In this document: piece by piece, positions 10,980 through 24,200 of the stretch
Position numbering within the stretch: position 1 is the first letter of the stretch
How the letters are laid out: each line of letters begins with the position of its first letter
Assembly: GCF_051401765.1 (NCBI RefSeq)
Contig: NW_027480482.1
Span: 1,550,001-1,614,000, forward strand
Direction of reading: 5' to 3'
DNA: 64,000 nt
From: Calliopsis andreniformis
Lineage: Eukaryota > Arthropoda > Insecta > Hymenoptera > Andrenidae
Program-made: the position numbers and the translations under genes
Notes under the pieces: model-generated
The model's database searches: none
Told to the model about the DNA's origin: nothing
What the model saw: the letters and a program-made list of their open reading frames with translations, nothing else

Positions 10980-13900
10980 GGGTGTTGAGGAATGAAGAAT
11001 GAGGATTGAGGATTGAGGATTGAGGATTGAGGATTGAGGATTGAAGATTGAGTATTGCGGATTGAAGATTGAGGATTGAGGATTGAGGATTGAGGATTGA
11101 GGATCGAGGATTGAAGATTGAGTATTGAGGATTGAAGATTGAGGACTGAGGATTGAGGATTGAGGATTGAGGATTGAGGGTTGTGGATTGAGGACGAGGA
11201 CTGAGGGTTGAATATTGATGTTCGATGTCTGAGGATTGTGGATTGAGGATTGAGGATTGAAGATTGAGTATTGAGGATTGAAGATTGAGGATTGAGGATT
11301 GAGTATTGAAGATTGAGGATTTGGGACAGAGTATTGAAGGTTGAGGTTTGAGGATTGAGGATTGAGGATTGACGCTTGAGGATTGACGATTGAGGATGGA
11401 GGATAGAAGAGAGAGGACTGAGTATTGTGGATTGAAGAATGAGGATTGAGGATTGAGGATTGAGGATTGAGGATTGAAGACTGGGTATAGAGGATTGAGG
11501 ATTGAGGATTGAGGATTGAAGATTGAGTAACGAGGATTGATGATTGAGGATTAAGGATTGAGTATTGAAGATTGAGTATTGGGTGTTGAGGATTGAGGAA
11601 TGAGGATTGAGGATTGAGGACTGAGGATTGAGGATTGAGGATTGAGGATTGAGGATTGAGGATTGAATATTGATGATTGAAGGTTGAGGATTGAGGATTG
11701 AGGGTTGTGGATTGAGGACAAGGACTGAGGGTTGAATATTGATGTTTGAGGTCTGAGGATTGAGGATTGAGGATTGAGAATTGAGGATTGAGGGTTGAGG
11801 ATTGAAGATTGAGGATTGGGTATTGAGGATTGAAGAATGAAGATTGAGGATTGAGGATTGAGGATTGAAGATTGCAGATTGTGTATTGAGGATTGAAGAC
11901 AGAGTATTGAGGATTGAGGATTGAGGATTGAGCATTGAGGATTGAGGGTTGAGAATTGAGGATTGAAGATAGAGTATTGAGGATTGAAGACTGACGATTG
12001 AGGATTGAGGATTGAGGATTGAGGATTGAGGATTGACGCTTGAGGATTGAGGATTGAGGATGGAGGATAGAAGAGAGAGGACTGAGTGTTGAGGATTGAA
12101 GAATGAGGATTGAGGATTGAGGATTGAGGATTGAGGATTGAATAATGAGGATTGAGGATTGAGGATCGAGGATTGAGGATTGAAGATTGAGGATTGGGTG
12201 TTGAGTATTGAACATTGAGGATTGAGGGTTGAGTAATGAGGATTGAGGATTGAGGATTGAAGATTGAATATTGATGATTGAAGGTTGAGGTTCGAGGATT
12301 GAGGGTTGTGGATTGAGGACGAGGACTGAGGGTTGAGTATTGATGTTTGAGATATGAGGATTGAGGATTGAGAATTGAGAATTGAGGATTGAGGATTGAG
12401 GGTTGAAGATTGAGGATTGGGTGTTGAGGATTGAAGAATGAGTATTTAGGATTGAGGATTGAGGATTGAGGATTGAAGATTGAGTATTGAGGATTGAGGA
12501 TTGAGGATTGAGGATTGAGGATTGAGGATTGAGGATTGAGGATTGAGGATTGCGGAATGAGGAATGAAGATTGAGTATTGAGGTTTGAAGATTGAGGATT
12601 GAGGATTGAGGATTGAGGATTGAGGATTGAGGATTAAAGATTGAGAATTGAGGATTGAGGATTGAGGATTGAGGATCGAGGATTGAAGATTGAATATTGA
12701 TGATTGAAGATTGAGGATTGAGGATTGAGGGTTGTGGATTGAGGACAAGGCCTGAGGGTTGAATATTGATGTTTGAGGTCTGAGGATTGAGGATTGAGCA
12801 TTGAGAATTGAGGATTGAGGATTGAGGATTGAAGATTGAGGATTGGGTATTGAGGATTGAAGAATGAGGATTGAGGATTGAGGATTGAGCATTGAAGATT
12901 GCAGATTGAGTATTGAGGATTGAAGGCTGAGGATTGAGGATTGAGGATTGAGGATTGAGGATTGAGGATTGAGGATTGAAGATTGAGTATTGAGGATTGA
13001 AGACTGACGATTGAGGATTGAGGATTGAGGATTGAGGATTGAGGATTGAAGATTGAGTATTGAGGATTGAAAATTGAGGATTGAGGATTGAGGATTGAAC
13101 ATTGAGGACTGAGCGTTCAGGGTTGAGTGATGTGAATTGATGTTTGTGGATAGAGATTTAAAGATTGCAGATTGAGTATTGAGTATTGAAAACTGTGCCT
13201 TGAGGATATTCCATTGGGGATTGAGGAGTGACAACTGATTGTTGAGGACTGAGGGCTGAAGATTGAGGATGCAGGATTGAGGATTCAGAATTGAGGTTTG
13301 AGGACTGAGGATTGAGGACTGAGGATTGAGGATTGAGGATTGAGGATTGAGGATTGAGGATTGAGGATTGAAGATTGAGGATTGGGTGTTGAGGATTGAA
13401 GAATGAGGATTGAGGATTGAGGATTGAGGATTGAGGATTGAAGATTGAGTATTGAGGATTGAAGTTTGAGGATTGAGGATTGAGGATTGAGGTTTGAGGA
13501 CTGAGGATTGAGGGTTGAGGACTGAGAATTGAGGATTGAGGATTGAAGATTGAGTATTGAGGATAGAAGATTGTGGATTGAGGATTGAGGATTGAGGATT
13601 GAGGATTGAGGATTGAAGGTTGAGTATTGAGGATTGAAGATTGAGGATTGAGGATTGAGGATTGAGGATTGAGGATTGAGGATTGAGGATTGAAGATTGA
13701 GTATTGAGGGTTGAAGATTGCGGATTGAGGATTGAGGATTGAGGATTGAGGATTAAAGATTGAGGATTGAGGATTGAGTATTGAGGCTTGAGTATTGAGG
13801 ACTGAAGATTGAATATTGATGATTGAAGATTGAGGATTGAGGATTGAGTGTTGTGGATTGAGGACGAGGACTGAGGGTTGAATATTGATGTTTGATGTCT

Positions 13901-16089
13901 GAGGATTGTGGATTGAGGATTGAGGATTGAAGATTGAGTATTGAGGATTGAAGATTGAGGATTGAGGATTGAGTATTGAAGATTGAGTATTTGGGACTGA
14001 GGATTGAAGATTGAGGATTGATGATTGAGGATTGAGGATTGATCATTGAGGATTGAGGATTGAAGATTGAGGATTGGGTATTCAGAATTGAAGAATGCGG
14101 GTTGAGGATTGAAATCTGTGAATTGAGGATATTCTATTGAGGATTGAGGATTGACAATTGATTTTTGAGGACTGAGGGCTGAAGATTGAGGATTCAGGAT
14201 TGAGGATTCGGGATTGATGTTTATGGACTGAGGATTGAGGGTTGAGTATTGAGGATTGAGGATTGAGGATTGAGCATTGAAGATTGAGTATTGAGGATTG
14301 AAGATTGAGGATTGAGGATTGAGGATTGAGGATTAAGTATTGAGGATAGAAGATTGAGGATTAGGGACTGAGGATTGAAGTTTGAGGGTTGAGGATTGAG
14401 GATTGAGGATTGACGCTTGAGGATTGAGGATTGAGGATGGAGGATTCAGGATTGAGGACTGTGGATTGAATATTGAGGATTGAAGATAGAGGATTGAGGA
14501 TTGAGTGTTGAGGATTGAGGACGAGGACTGACGGTTGAGGATTGAGGTTTGAGGATTGAGGATTCAGGATTGAGGACTGAGGATTGAGGATTGAGGATTG
14601 AGCATTGATGATAGAAGATTGAGGACTGGGGATTGAGGATTGAAGATGGAGGATTAAGGATCGAGGATTGGGGATTGAGGATCTAGGATTGGAGATTGAT
14701 TATTGAGGATTGAAGGCTGAGGATTGAGGATTGAGGATTGAGAATTGAGAGTTGAGGATGAGGACTGAGGGTTTAGGATTGAGGATTGAGGAACGAGAAT
14801 TGAGGATTGAGGATTGAGGACTGAGGATTGACGATTGAGTATTGAAGATTGAGGATTGATTACTGAGGACTGAGGATTGAGGATTGAGGATTGAGGATTG
14901 AGGATTGAGGATGGAGGATTGAGGATTGAAGATTCAGTATTGAGGATTGAAGATTGAGAATTGTGGATTGAGGATTGAACATTGAGGGCTGAGCGTTCAG
15001 GGTTGAGTGATGAGAATTGATGTTTGTGGATAGAGATTTGAGGATTGCAGATCGAGTATTGAGTATTGAAAACTGTGACTTGAGGATATTCTATTGGGGA
15101 TTGAGGATTGACAACTGATTGTTGAGGACTGAGGGCTGAAGATTGAGGATGCAGGATTGAGGATTCAGAATTGAGGTTTGTGGACTGAGGACTGAGGATT
15201 GAGGATTGAGGATTGAGGATTGAGGATTGAGGATTGAAGGTTGAGGATTGGGTATTGAGGATTGAACATTGAGGACTGAGGATTGAGTATTGAGGATTGA
15301 GGATTGAGGATTGAAGATTGAGAATTTAGGATTGAGGATTGAACATTGAGGACTGAGCGTTCAGGGTTGAGTGATGAGAATTGATGTTTGTGGATAGAGA
15401 TTTGAAGATTGCAGATTGAGTATTGAGAATTGAAAACTGTGACTTGAGGATATTCTATTGGGGATTGAGGATTGACAACTGATTGTTGAGGACTGAGGGC
15501 TGAACATTGAGGATGCAGGATTGAGGATTCAGAATTGAGGTTTGAGGACTGAGGATTGAGGATTGAGGATTGAGGATTGAGGATTGAGGATTGAGGATTG
15601 AAGGTTGAGGATTGGGTATTGAGGATTGAAGAATGAGGGTTGAGGATTGAAATCTGTGAATTGCGGATATTCTAGTTTAGATTGAGGATTGACAATTGAT
15701 TTTTGAGGACTGAGGGCTGAAGATTGAGGATTCAGGATTGAGGACTCGGGATTGAGGTTTGAGGACTGAGGACGGAGGATTGAAGATTCAGTATTGAGGA
15801 TTGAAGATTGAGAATTTAGGATTGAGGATTGAACATTGAGGACTGAGCGTTCAGGGTTGAGTGATGAGAATTGATGTTTGTGGATAGAGATTTGAAGATT
15901 GCAGATTGAGTATTGAGAATTGAAAACTGTGACTTGAGGATATTCTATTGGGGATTGAGGATTGACAACTGATTGTTGAGGACTGAGGGCTGAACATTGA
16001 GGATGCAGGATTGAGGATTCAGAATTGAGGTTTGAGGACTGAGGATTGAGGATTGAGGATTGAGGATTGAGGATTGAGGATTGAGGATT

Positions 16090-16577
16090 GAAGGTTGAGG
16101 TTTGGGTATTGAGGATTGAACATTGAGGATTGAGGGTTGAGTATTGAGGATTGAGGATTGAGGATTGAAGATTGAATATTGATGATAGAAGATTGAGGAT
16201 CTAGGATTGAGGGTTGTGGATTGAGGACGAGGACTGAGGGTTGAGTATTGATGTTTGATGTCTGAGGATTGGGGATTGAGGATTGAGGATTGAGGATTGA
16301 GGATTGAGGATTGAGGATTGAGGATTGAGGATTGAAGGTTGAGGTTTGGGTATTGAGGGTTGAACATTGAGGATTGAGGGTTGAGTATTGAGGATTGAGG
16401 ATTGAGGATTGAAGATTGAATATTGATGATAGAAGATTGAGGATCTAGGATTGAGGGTTGTGGATTGAGGACGAGGACTGAGGGTTGAGTATTGATGTTT
16501 GAGGTCTGAGGATTGGGGATTGAGGATTGAGAATTGAGGATTGAGGATTGAGGATTGAGGATTGAAGATTGAGGTTT
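16090..16577. repeat. 244-bp local tandem duplication, second occurrence
   Basis: Copy of the 10,492-10,979 tandem pair carried along by the 5.6 kb duplication (offset 5,598). Its GGTTTGGG landmark lies at 16,099. Confidence 0.85.
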
Positions 16578-17627
16578 GGGTGTTGAGGAATGAAGAATGA
16601 GGATTGAGGATTGAGGATTGAGGATTGAGGATTGAGGATTGAAGATTGAGTATTGCGGATTGAAGATTGAGGATTGAGGATTGAGGATTGAGGATTGAGG
16701 ATCGAGGATTGAAGATTGAGTATTGAGGATTGAAGATTGAGGACTGAGGATTGAGGATTGAGGATTGAGGATTGAGGGTTGTGGATTGAGGACGAGGACT
16801 GAGGGTTGAATATTGATGTTCGATGTCTGAGGATTGTGGATTGAGGATTGAGGATTGAAGATTGAGTATTGAGGATTGAAGATTGAGGATTGAGGATTGA
16901 GTATTGAAGATTGAGGATTTGGGACAGAGTATTGAAGGTTGAGGTTTGAGGATTGAGGATTGAGGATTGACGCTTGAGGATTGACGATTGAGGATGGAGG
17001 ATAGAAGAGAGAGGACTGAGTATTGTGGATTGAAGAATGAGGATTGAGGATTGAGGATTGAGGATTGAGGATTGAAGACTGGGTATAGAGGATTGAGGAT
17101 TGAGGATTGAGGATTGAAGATTGAGTAACGAGGATTGATGATTGAGGATTAAGGATTGAGTATTGAAGATTGAGTATTGGGTGTTGAGGATTGAGGAATG
17201 AGGATTGAGGATTGAGGACTGAGGATTGAGGATTGAGGATTGAGGATTGAGGATTGAGGATTGAATATTGATGATTGAAGGTTGAGGATTGAGGATTGAG
17301 GGTTGTGGATTGAGGACAAGGACTGAGGGTTGAATATTGATGTTTGAGGTCTGAGGATTGAGGATTGAGGATTGAGAATTGAGGATTGAGGGTTGAGGAT
17401 TGAAGATTGAGGATTGGGTATTGAGGATTGAAGAATGAAGATTGAGGATTGAGGATTGAGGATTGAAGATTGCAGATTGTGTATTGAGGATTGAAGACAG
17501 AGTATTGAGGATTGAGGATTGAGGATTGAGCATTGAGGATTGAGGGTTGAGAATTGAGGATTGAAGATAGAGTATTGAGGATTGAAGACTGACGATTGAG
17601 GATTGAGGATTGAGGATTGAGGATTGA

Positions 17628-18347
17628 GGATTGAAGATTGAGTAATGAGGATTGAAAATTGGGGATTGAGGGTTGAGGATTGAGGATTGAAGATTGAGGA
17701 TTGAGGATTGAATATTGAGTATTGAGGATTGAAGGTTGAGGATTGAGTATTGAGGATTGAGGATTGAGGATTGAGGATTGAAGATTGAGGATTGGGGATT
17801 GAGGATTGACAATTGAAGTTTGAGTATTGAGGATTGAGAATTGAGGATTGATTATTGAAGATTGAGTATTGAGGATTGAAGATTGTGGATTGAGGATTGA
17901 GGATTGAGGATTGAGGATGAGGGCTGATTGTTCAGGATTGAGGTTTGAGGACTGAGGGCTGAGGATTGAGGATTGCGAATAGAGGATTGAGGATTGAGGA
18001 TTGAAGATTGAGGATTGGGTATTGAGGATTGAAGAATGAGGGTTGATGATTGAAATCTGTGAATTGAGGATATTCTATTGAGGATTGGGGATTGACAATT
18101 GATTTTTGAGGACTGAGGGCTGAAGATTGAGGATTCAGGATTGAGGACTCGGGATTGAGGTTTGAGGACTGAGGATTGAGGTTTGAGGATTGAGGATTGA
18201 GGATTGGGGATTGTGGATTGAAGATTGAGTATTGAGGATTGAAGATTGAGGATTGAGGATTGAGGATTGAGGATTGAGTATCGAGGATAGAAGATTGAGG
18301 ATTGGGGACTGAGGATTGAAGATTGAGGGTTGAGGATTGAGGATTGA
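17628..18347. repeat. 720-bp segment missing from copy A
   Basis: The repeat match steps from offset 5,598 to 6,318 here: copy A at about 12,030 goes directly to the GACGCTT run that copy B reaches only at about 18,348. The segment is also present at about 48,351-49,070, so it was most likely deleted from copy A. Its length is 103 units minus one base, and it contains one 6-base unit (GAGGAT before GAGGGCT near 17,910). Confidence 0.85.
18052..18170. repeat. 17-heptamer sister block, exemplar
   Basis: A second recurring degenerate run, beginning GAAATCT, GTGAATT, GAGGATA, TTCTATT and continuing through GACAATT, GATTTTT, GAGGACT, GAGGGCT, CAGGATT and CGGGATT. It lines up unit by unit with units 14-30 of the 30-heptamer block, so the two are old paralogs. 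Other copies start near 393, 2,818, 3,398, 5,948, 7,549, 8,513, 10,051 (with TTCTAGT), 14,111, 15,649, 20,247, 22,595, 24,189 and 25,070, and in the later copies of these modules. Confidence 0.8.
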
Positions 18348-21259
18348 GGATTGACGCTTGAGGATTGAGGATTGAGGATGGAGGATAGAAGAGAGAGGAC
18401 TGAGTGTTGAGGATTGAAGAATGAGGATTGAGGATTGAGGATTGAGGATTGAGGATTGAATAATGAGGATTGAGGATTGAGGATCGAGGATTGAGGATTG
18501 AAGATTGAGGATTGGGTGTTGAGTATTGAACATTGAGGATTGAGGGTTGAGTAATGAGGATTGAGGATTGAGGATTGAAGATTGAATATTGATGATTGAA
18601 GGTTGAGGTTCGAGGATTGAGGGTTGTGGATTGAGGACGAGGACTGAGGGTTGAGTATTGATGTTTGAGATATGAGGATTGAGGATTGAGAATTGAGAAT
18701 TGAGGATTGAGGATTGAGGGTTGAAGATTGAGGATTGGGTGTTGAGGATTGAAGAATGAGTATTTAGGATTGAGGATTGAGGATTGAGGATTGAAGATTG
18801 AGTATTGAGGATTGAGGATTGAGGATTGAGGATTGAGGATTGAGGATTGAGGATTGAGGATTGAGGATTGCGGAATGAGGAATGAAGATTGAGTATTGAG
18901 GTTTGAAGATTGAGGATTGAGGATTGAGGATTGAGGATTGAGGATTGAGGATTAAAGATTGAGAATTGAGGATTGAGGATTGAGGATTGAGGATCGAGGA
19001 TTGAAGATTGAATATTGATGATTGAAGATTGAGGATTGAGGATTGAGGGTTGTGGATTGAGGACAAGGCCTGAGGGTTGAATATTGATGTTTGAGGTCTG
19101 AGGATTGAGGATTGAGCATTGAGAATTGAGGATTGAGGATTGAGGATTGAAGATTGAGGATTGGGTATTGAGGATTGAAGAATGAGGATTGAGGATTGAG
19201 GATTGAGCATTGAAGATTGCAGATTGAGTATTGAGGATTGAAGGCTGAGGATTGAGGATTGAGGATTGAGGATTGAGGATTGAGGATTGAGGATTGAAGA
19301 TTGAGTATTGAGGATTGAAGACTGACGATTGAGGATTGAGGATTGAGGATTGAGGATTGAGGATTGAAGATTGAGTATTGAGGATTGAAAATTGAGGATT
19401 GAGGATTGAGGATTGAACATTGAGGACTGAGCGTTCAGGGTTGAGTGATGTGAATTGATGTTTGTGGATAGAGATTTAAAGATTGCAGATTGAGTATTGA
19501 GTATTGAAAACTGTGCCTTGAGGATATTCCATTGGGGATTGAGGAGTGACAACTGATTGTTGAGGACTGAGGGCTGAAGATTGAGGATGCAGGATTGAGG
19601 ATTCAGAATTGAGGTTTGAGGACTGAGGATTGAGGACTGAGGATTGAGGATTGAGGATTGAGGATTGAGGATTGAGGATTGAGGATTGAAGATTGAGGAT
19701 TGGGTGTTGAGGATTGAAGAATGAGGATTGAGGATTGAGGATTGAGGATTGAGGATTGAAGATTGAGTATTGAGGATTGAAGTTTGAGGATTGAGGATTG
19801 AGGATTGAGGTTTGAGGACTGAGGATTGAGGGTTGAGGACTGAGGATTGAGGTTTGAGGATTGAATATTGAGGATTGAGGATTGAGTGTTGTGGATTGAG
19901 GACGAGGACTCATGGTTGAGTATTGATGTTTGAGTTCTGAGGATTGAGGATTGAGGATTGAGGATTGAGAATTGAGGATTGAGGATTGAGGATTGAAGGT
20001 TGAGGATTGGGTATTGAGGATTGAAGAATGAGGATTGAGGATTGAGGATAGAGGATTGAGGATTGAAGATTGAGTATTGAGGATTGAAGATTGAGGATTG
20101 AGGATTGAGTATTGAAGATTGAGGATTTGGGACTGAGGATTGAAGATTGAGGATTGATGATTGAGGATTGAGAATTGAGGGTTGAGGATTGAGGATCGAA
20201 GATTGAGGATTGGGTATTCAGGATTGAAGAATGAGGGTTGAGGATTGAAATCTGTGAATTGAGGATATTCTATTGAGGATTGAGGATTGACAATTGATTT
20301 TTGAGGACTGAGGGCTGAAGATTGAGGATTCAGGATTGAGGATTCGGGATTGAGGTTTGAGGACTGAGGATTGAGGGTTGAGGATTGAGGATTGAGTATT
20401 GAGGATTGAGGATTGAGGATTGAAGATTGAATATTGATGATAGAAGATTGAGGATCGAGGATTGAGGGTTGTGGATTGAGGACGAGGACTGAGGGTTGAG
20501 TATTGATGTTTGAGGTCTGAGGATTGAGGATTGAGGATTGAGAATTGAGGATTGAGGATTGAGGATTGAGGATTGAAGATTGAGGATAGGGTGTTGAGGA
20601 TTGAAGATTGAGTATTGAGGATTGAAGATTGTGGATTGAGGATTGAGGATTGAGGATTGAGGATTGAGGATTGAAGGTTGAGTATTGAGGATTGAAGATT
20701 GAGGATTGAGGATTGAGGATTGAGGATTGAGCATTGAAGATTGAGTATTGAGGATTGAAGATTGAGGATTGAGGATTGAGGATTGAGGATTAAGTATTGA
20801 GGATAGAAGATTGAGGATTAGGGACTGAGGATTGAAGTTTGAGGGTTGAGGATTGAGGATTGAGGATTGACGCTTGAGGATTGAGGATTGAGGATGGAGG
20901 ATTCAGGATTGAGGACTGTGGATTGAATATCGATGATTGAAGATTCAGGATCGAGGATTGAGGGTTGTGGATTGAGGACGAGGACTCAGGGTTGAGTATT
21001 GATGTTTGAGTTCTGAGGATTGAGGATTGAGGATTGAAGATTGAGGATTGCGTGTTGAGGATTGAAGAATGAGGATTGAGGATTGAGGATTGAGGATTGA
21101 AGATTGAGTATTGCGGATTGAAGATTGAGGATTGAGGATTGAGGATTGAGGATTGAGGATCGAGGATTGAAGATTGAGTATTGAGGATTGAAGATTGAGG
21201 ACTGAGGATTGAGGATTGAGGATTGAGGATTGAGGATTGAGGATTGAAGATTGAGTATT

Positions 21260-24200
21260 GAGGGTTGAAGATTGCGGACTGAGGATTGAGGATTGAGGAT
21301 TGAGGATTAAAGATTGAGGATTGACGATTGAGGATTGAAGATTGAATATTGATGATTGAAGATTGAGGATTGAGGATTGAGGGTTGTGGATTGAGGACGA
21401 GGACTGAGGGTTGAATATTGATGTTCGATGTCTGAGGATTGTGGATTGAGGATTGAGGATTGAAGATTGAGTACTGAGGATTGAAGATTGAGGATTGAGG
21501 ATTGAGTATTGAAGATTGAGGATTTGGGACAGAGGATTAAAGGTTGAGGTTTGAGGATTGAGGATTGAGGATTGACGCTTGAGGATTGAGGATTGAGGAT
21601 GGAGGATAGAAGAGAGAGGACTGAGTATTGTGGATTGACGAATGAGGATTGAGGATTGAGGATTGAGGATTGAGGATTGAGGATTGAAGAATGGGTATAG
21701 AGGATTGAGGATTGAGGATTGAGGATTGAAGATTGAGTATTGAGGATTGAAGATTGAGGATTAAGGATTGAGTATTGAAGATTGAGTATTGGGTGTTGAG
21801 GATTGAGGAATGAGGATTGAGGATTGAGGACTGAGGATTGAGGATTGAGGATTGAGGATTGAGGATTGAGGATTGAGGATTGAATATTGATGATTGAAGA
21901 TTGAGGATTGAGGATTGAGGGTTGTGGATTGAGGACAAGGACTGAGGGTTGAATATTGATGTTTGAGGTCTGAGGATTGAGGATTGAGGATTGAGAATTG
22001 AGGATTGAGGATTGAGGATTGAAGATTGAGGATTGGGTATTGAGGATTGAAGAATGAGGATTGAGGATTGAGGATTGAGGATTGAAGATTGCAGATTGTG
22101 TATTGAGGATTGAAGACAGAGTATTGAGGATTGAGGATTGAGGATTGAGCATTGAGGATTGAGGGTTGAGGATTGAGGATTGAAGATTGAGTATTGAGGA
22201 TTGAAGACTGACGATTGAGGATTGAGGATTGAGGATTGAGGATTGAGGATTGAAGATTGAGTAATGAGGATTGAAAATTGAGGATTGAGGGTTGAGGATT
22301 GAGGATTGAAGATTGAGGATTGAGGATTGAATATTGAGTATTGAGGATTGAAGGTTGAGGATTGAGTATTGAGGATTGAGGATTGAGGATTGAGGATTGA
22401 GGATTGAGGATTGAGGATTGGGGATTGAGGATTGACAATTGAAGTTTGAGTATTGAGGATTGAGAATTGAGGATTGATTATTGAAGATTGAGTATTGAGG
22501 ATTGAAGATTGTGGATTGAGGATTGAGGATTGAGGATTGAGGATTGAAGATTGAGGATTGGGTATTGAGGATTGAAGAATGAGGGTTGATGATTGAAATC
22601 TGTGAATTGAGGATATTCTATTGAGGATTGAGGATTGACAATTGATTTTTGAGGACTGAGGGCTGAAGATTGAGGATTCAGGGTTGAGGACTCGGGATTG
22701 AGGTTTGAGGACTGAGGATTGAGGTTTGAGGATTGAGGATTGAGGATTGAGGATTGGGGATTGTGGATTGAAGATTGAGCATTGAGGATAGAAGATTGAG
22801 GATTGAGGATTGAGGATTGAGGATTGAGTATCGAGGATAGAAGATTGAGGATTGGGGACTGAGGATTGAAGATTGAGGGTTGAGGATTGAGGATTGAGGA
22901 TTGACGCTTGAGGATTGAGGATTGAGGATGGAGGATAGAAGAGAGAGGACTGAGTGTTGAGGATTGAAGAATGAGGATTGAGGATTGAGGATTGAGGATT
23001 GAGGATTGAATAATGCGGATTGAGGATTGAGGATTGAGGATTGAGGATTGAGGATTGAAGATTGAGGATTGGGTATTGAGTATTGAACATTGAGGATTGA
23101 GGGTTGAGTAATGAGGATTGACGATTGAGGATTGAAGATTGAATATTGATGATTGAAGGTTGAGGTTCGAGGATTGAGGGTTGTGGATTGAGGACGAGGA
23201 CTGAGGGTTGAGTATTGATGTTTGAGATATGAGGATTGAGGATTGAGAATTGAGAATTGAGGATTGAGGATTGAGGGTTGAAGATTGAGGATTGGGTGTT
23301 GAGGATTGAAGAATGAGTATTGAGGATTGAGGATTGAGGATTGAGGATTGAAGATTGAGTATTGAGGATTGAGGATTGAGGATTGAGGATTGAGGATTGA
23401 GGATTGAGGATTGAGGATTGAGGATTGCGGATTGAGGAATGAAGATTGAGTATTGAGGTTTGAAGATTGAGGATTGAGGATTGAGGATTGAGGATTGAGG
23501 ATTAAGGATTAAAGATTGAGGATTGAGGATTGAGGATTGAGGATTGAGGATCGAGGATTGAAGATTGAATATTGATGATTGAAGGTTGAGGATTGAGGAT
23601 TGAGGGTTGTGGATTGAGGACAAGGTCTGAGGGTTGAATATTGATGTTTGAGGTCTGAGGATTGAGGATTGAGCATTGAGAATTGAGGATTGAGGATTGA
23701 GGATTGAAGATTGAGGATTGGGTATTGAGGATTGAAGAATGAGTATTGAGGATTGAGGATTGAGGATTGAAGATTGCAGATTGAGTATTGAGGATTGAAT
23801 GCTGAGGATTGAGGATTGAGGATTGAGGATTGAGGATTGAGGATTGAGGATTCAGGATTGAAGATTGAGTATTGAGGATTGAAGACTGACGATTGAGGAT
23901 TGAGGATTGAGGATTGAGGATTGAGGATTGAAGATTGAGTATTGAGGATTGAAAATTGAGGATTGAGGATTGAGGATTGCGGATTTAGGATTGAGGATTG
24001 AAGATTGAGGATTGAGGATTGAAGATTGAGAATTGAGGATTGAGTATTGAAGATTGAGGATTTGGGACTGAGAATTGAAGATTGAGGATTGATGATTGAG
24101 GATTGAGGATTGAGGATTGAGGATTGAGGATTGAGGATTGAAGATTGAGGATTGGGTATTGAGGATTGAAGGATGAGGGTTGAGGATTGAAATCTGTGAA

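Larger units (their letters stand above)
7926..13523. repeat. 5.6/6.3 kb tandem duplication, copy A (5,598 bp)
   Basis: Bases from 7,926 match 13,524 onwards at a constant offset of 5,598 up to about 12,030/17,628. After that the match continues at offset 6,318 up to 13,523/19,841. At 13,523 this copy jumps back to the start of the unit, while copy B continues into parental sequence, which is the signature of a tandem duplication junction. The length equals 801 units minus nine bases, and nine 6-base units can be counted in it. Copies look almost identical by eye, so the event is recent relative to the array. Confidence 0.9.
13524..19841. repeat. 5.6/6.3 kb tandem duplication, copy B (6,318 bp)
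   Basis: Second copy of the unit at 7,926-13,523. It is 720 bp longer because it keeps a segment at about 17,628-18,347 that copy A lacks. Its right end runs without a break into the sequence beyond 19,841, so this copy holds the ancestral right flank. It overlaps the start of the 30.7 kb macro-unit at 16,708. Confidence 0.9.

Noticed and set aside
10347..12215. 622-codon - strand frame as a possible repetitive structural protein
   Set aside because: It crosses several higher-order repeat boundaries, and its matching region in the duplicate copy is broken into different frames. A conserved gene would keep the same limits.
18340..18420. GACGCTT/GAAGAGAGAGG run as a separate embedded element
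   Set aside because: It keeps heptamer phase (GAGGATG, GAGGATA, GAAGAGA, GAGGACT) and recurs in many modules, so it is a run of mutated units and not an insertion.
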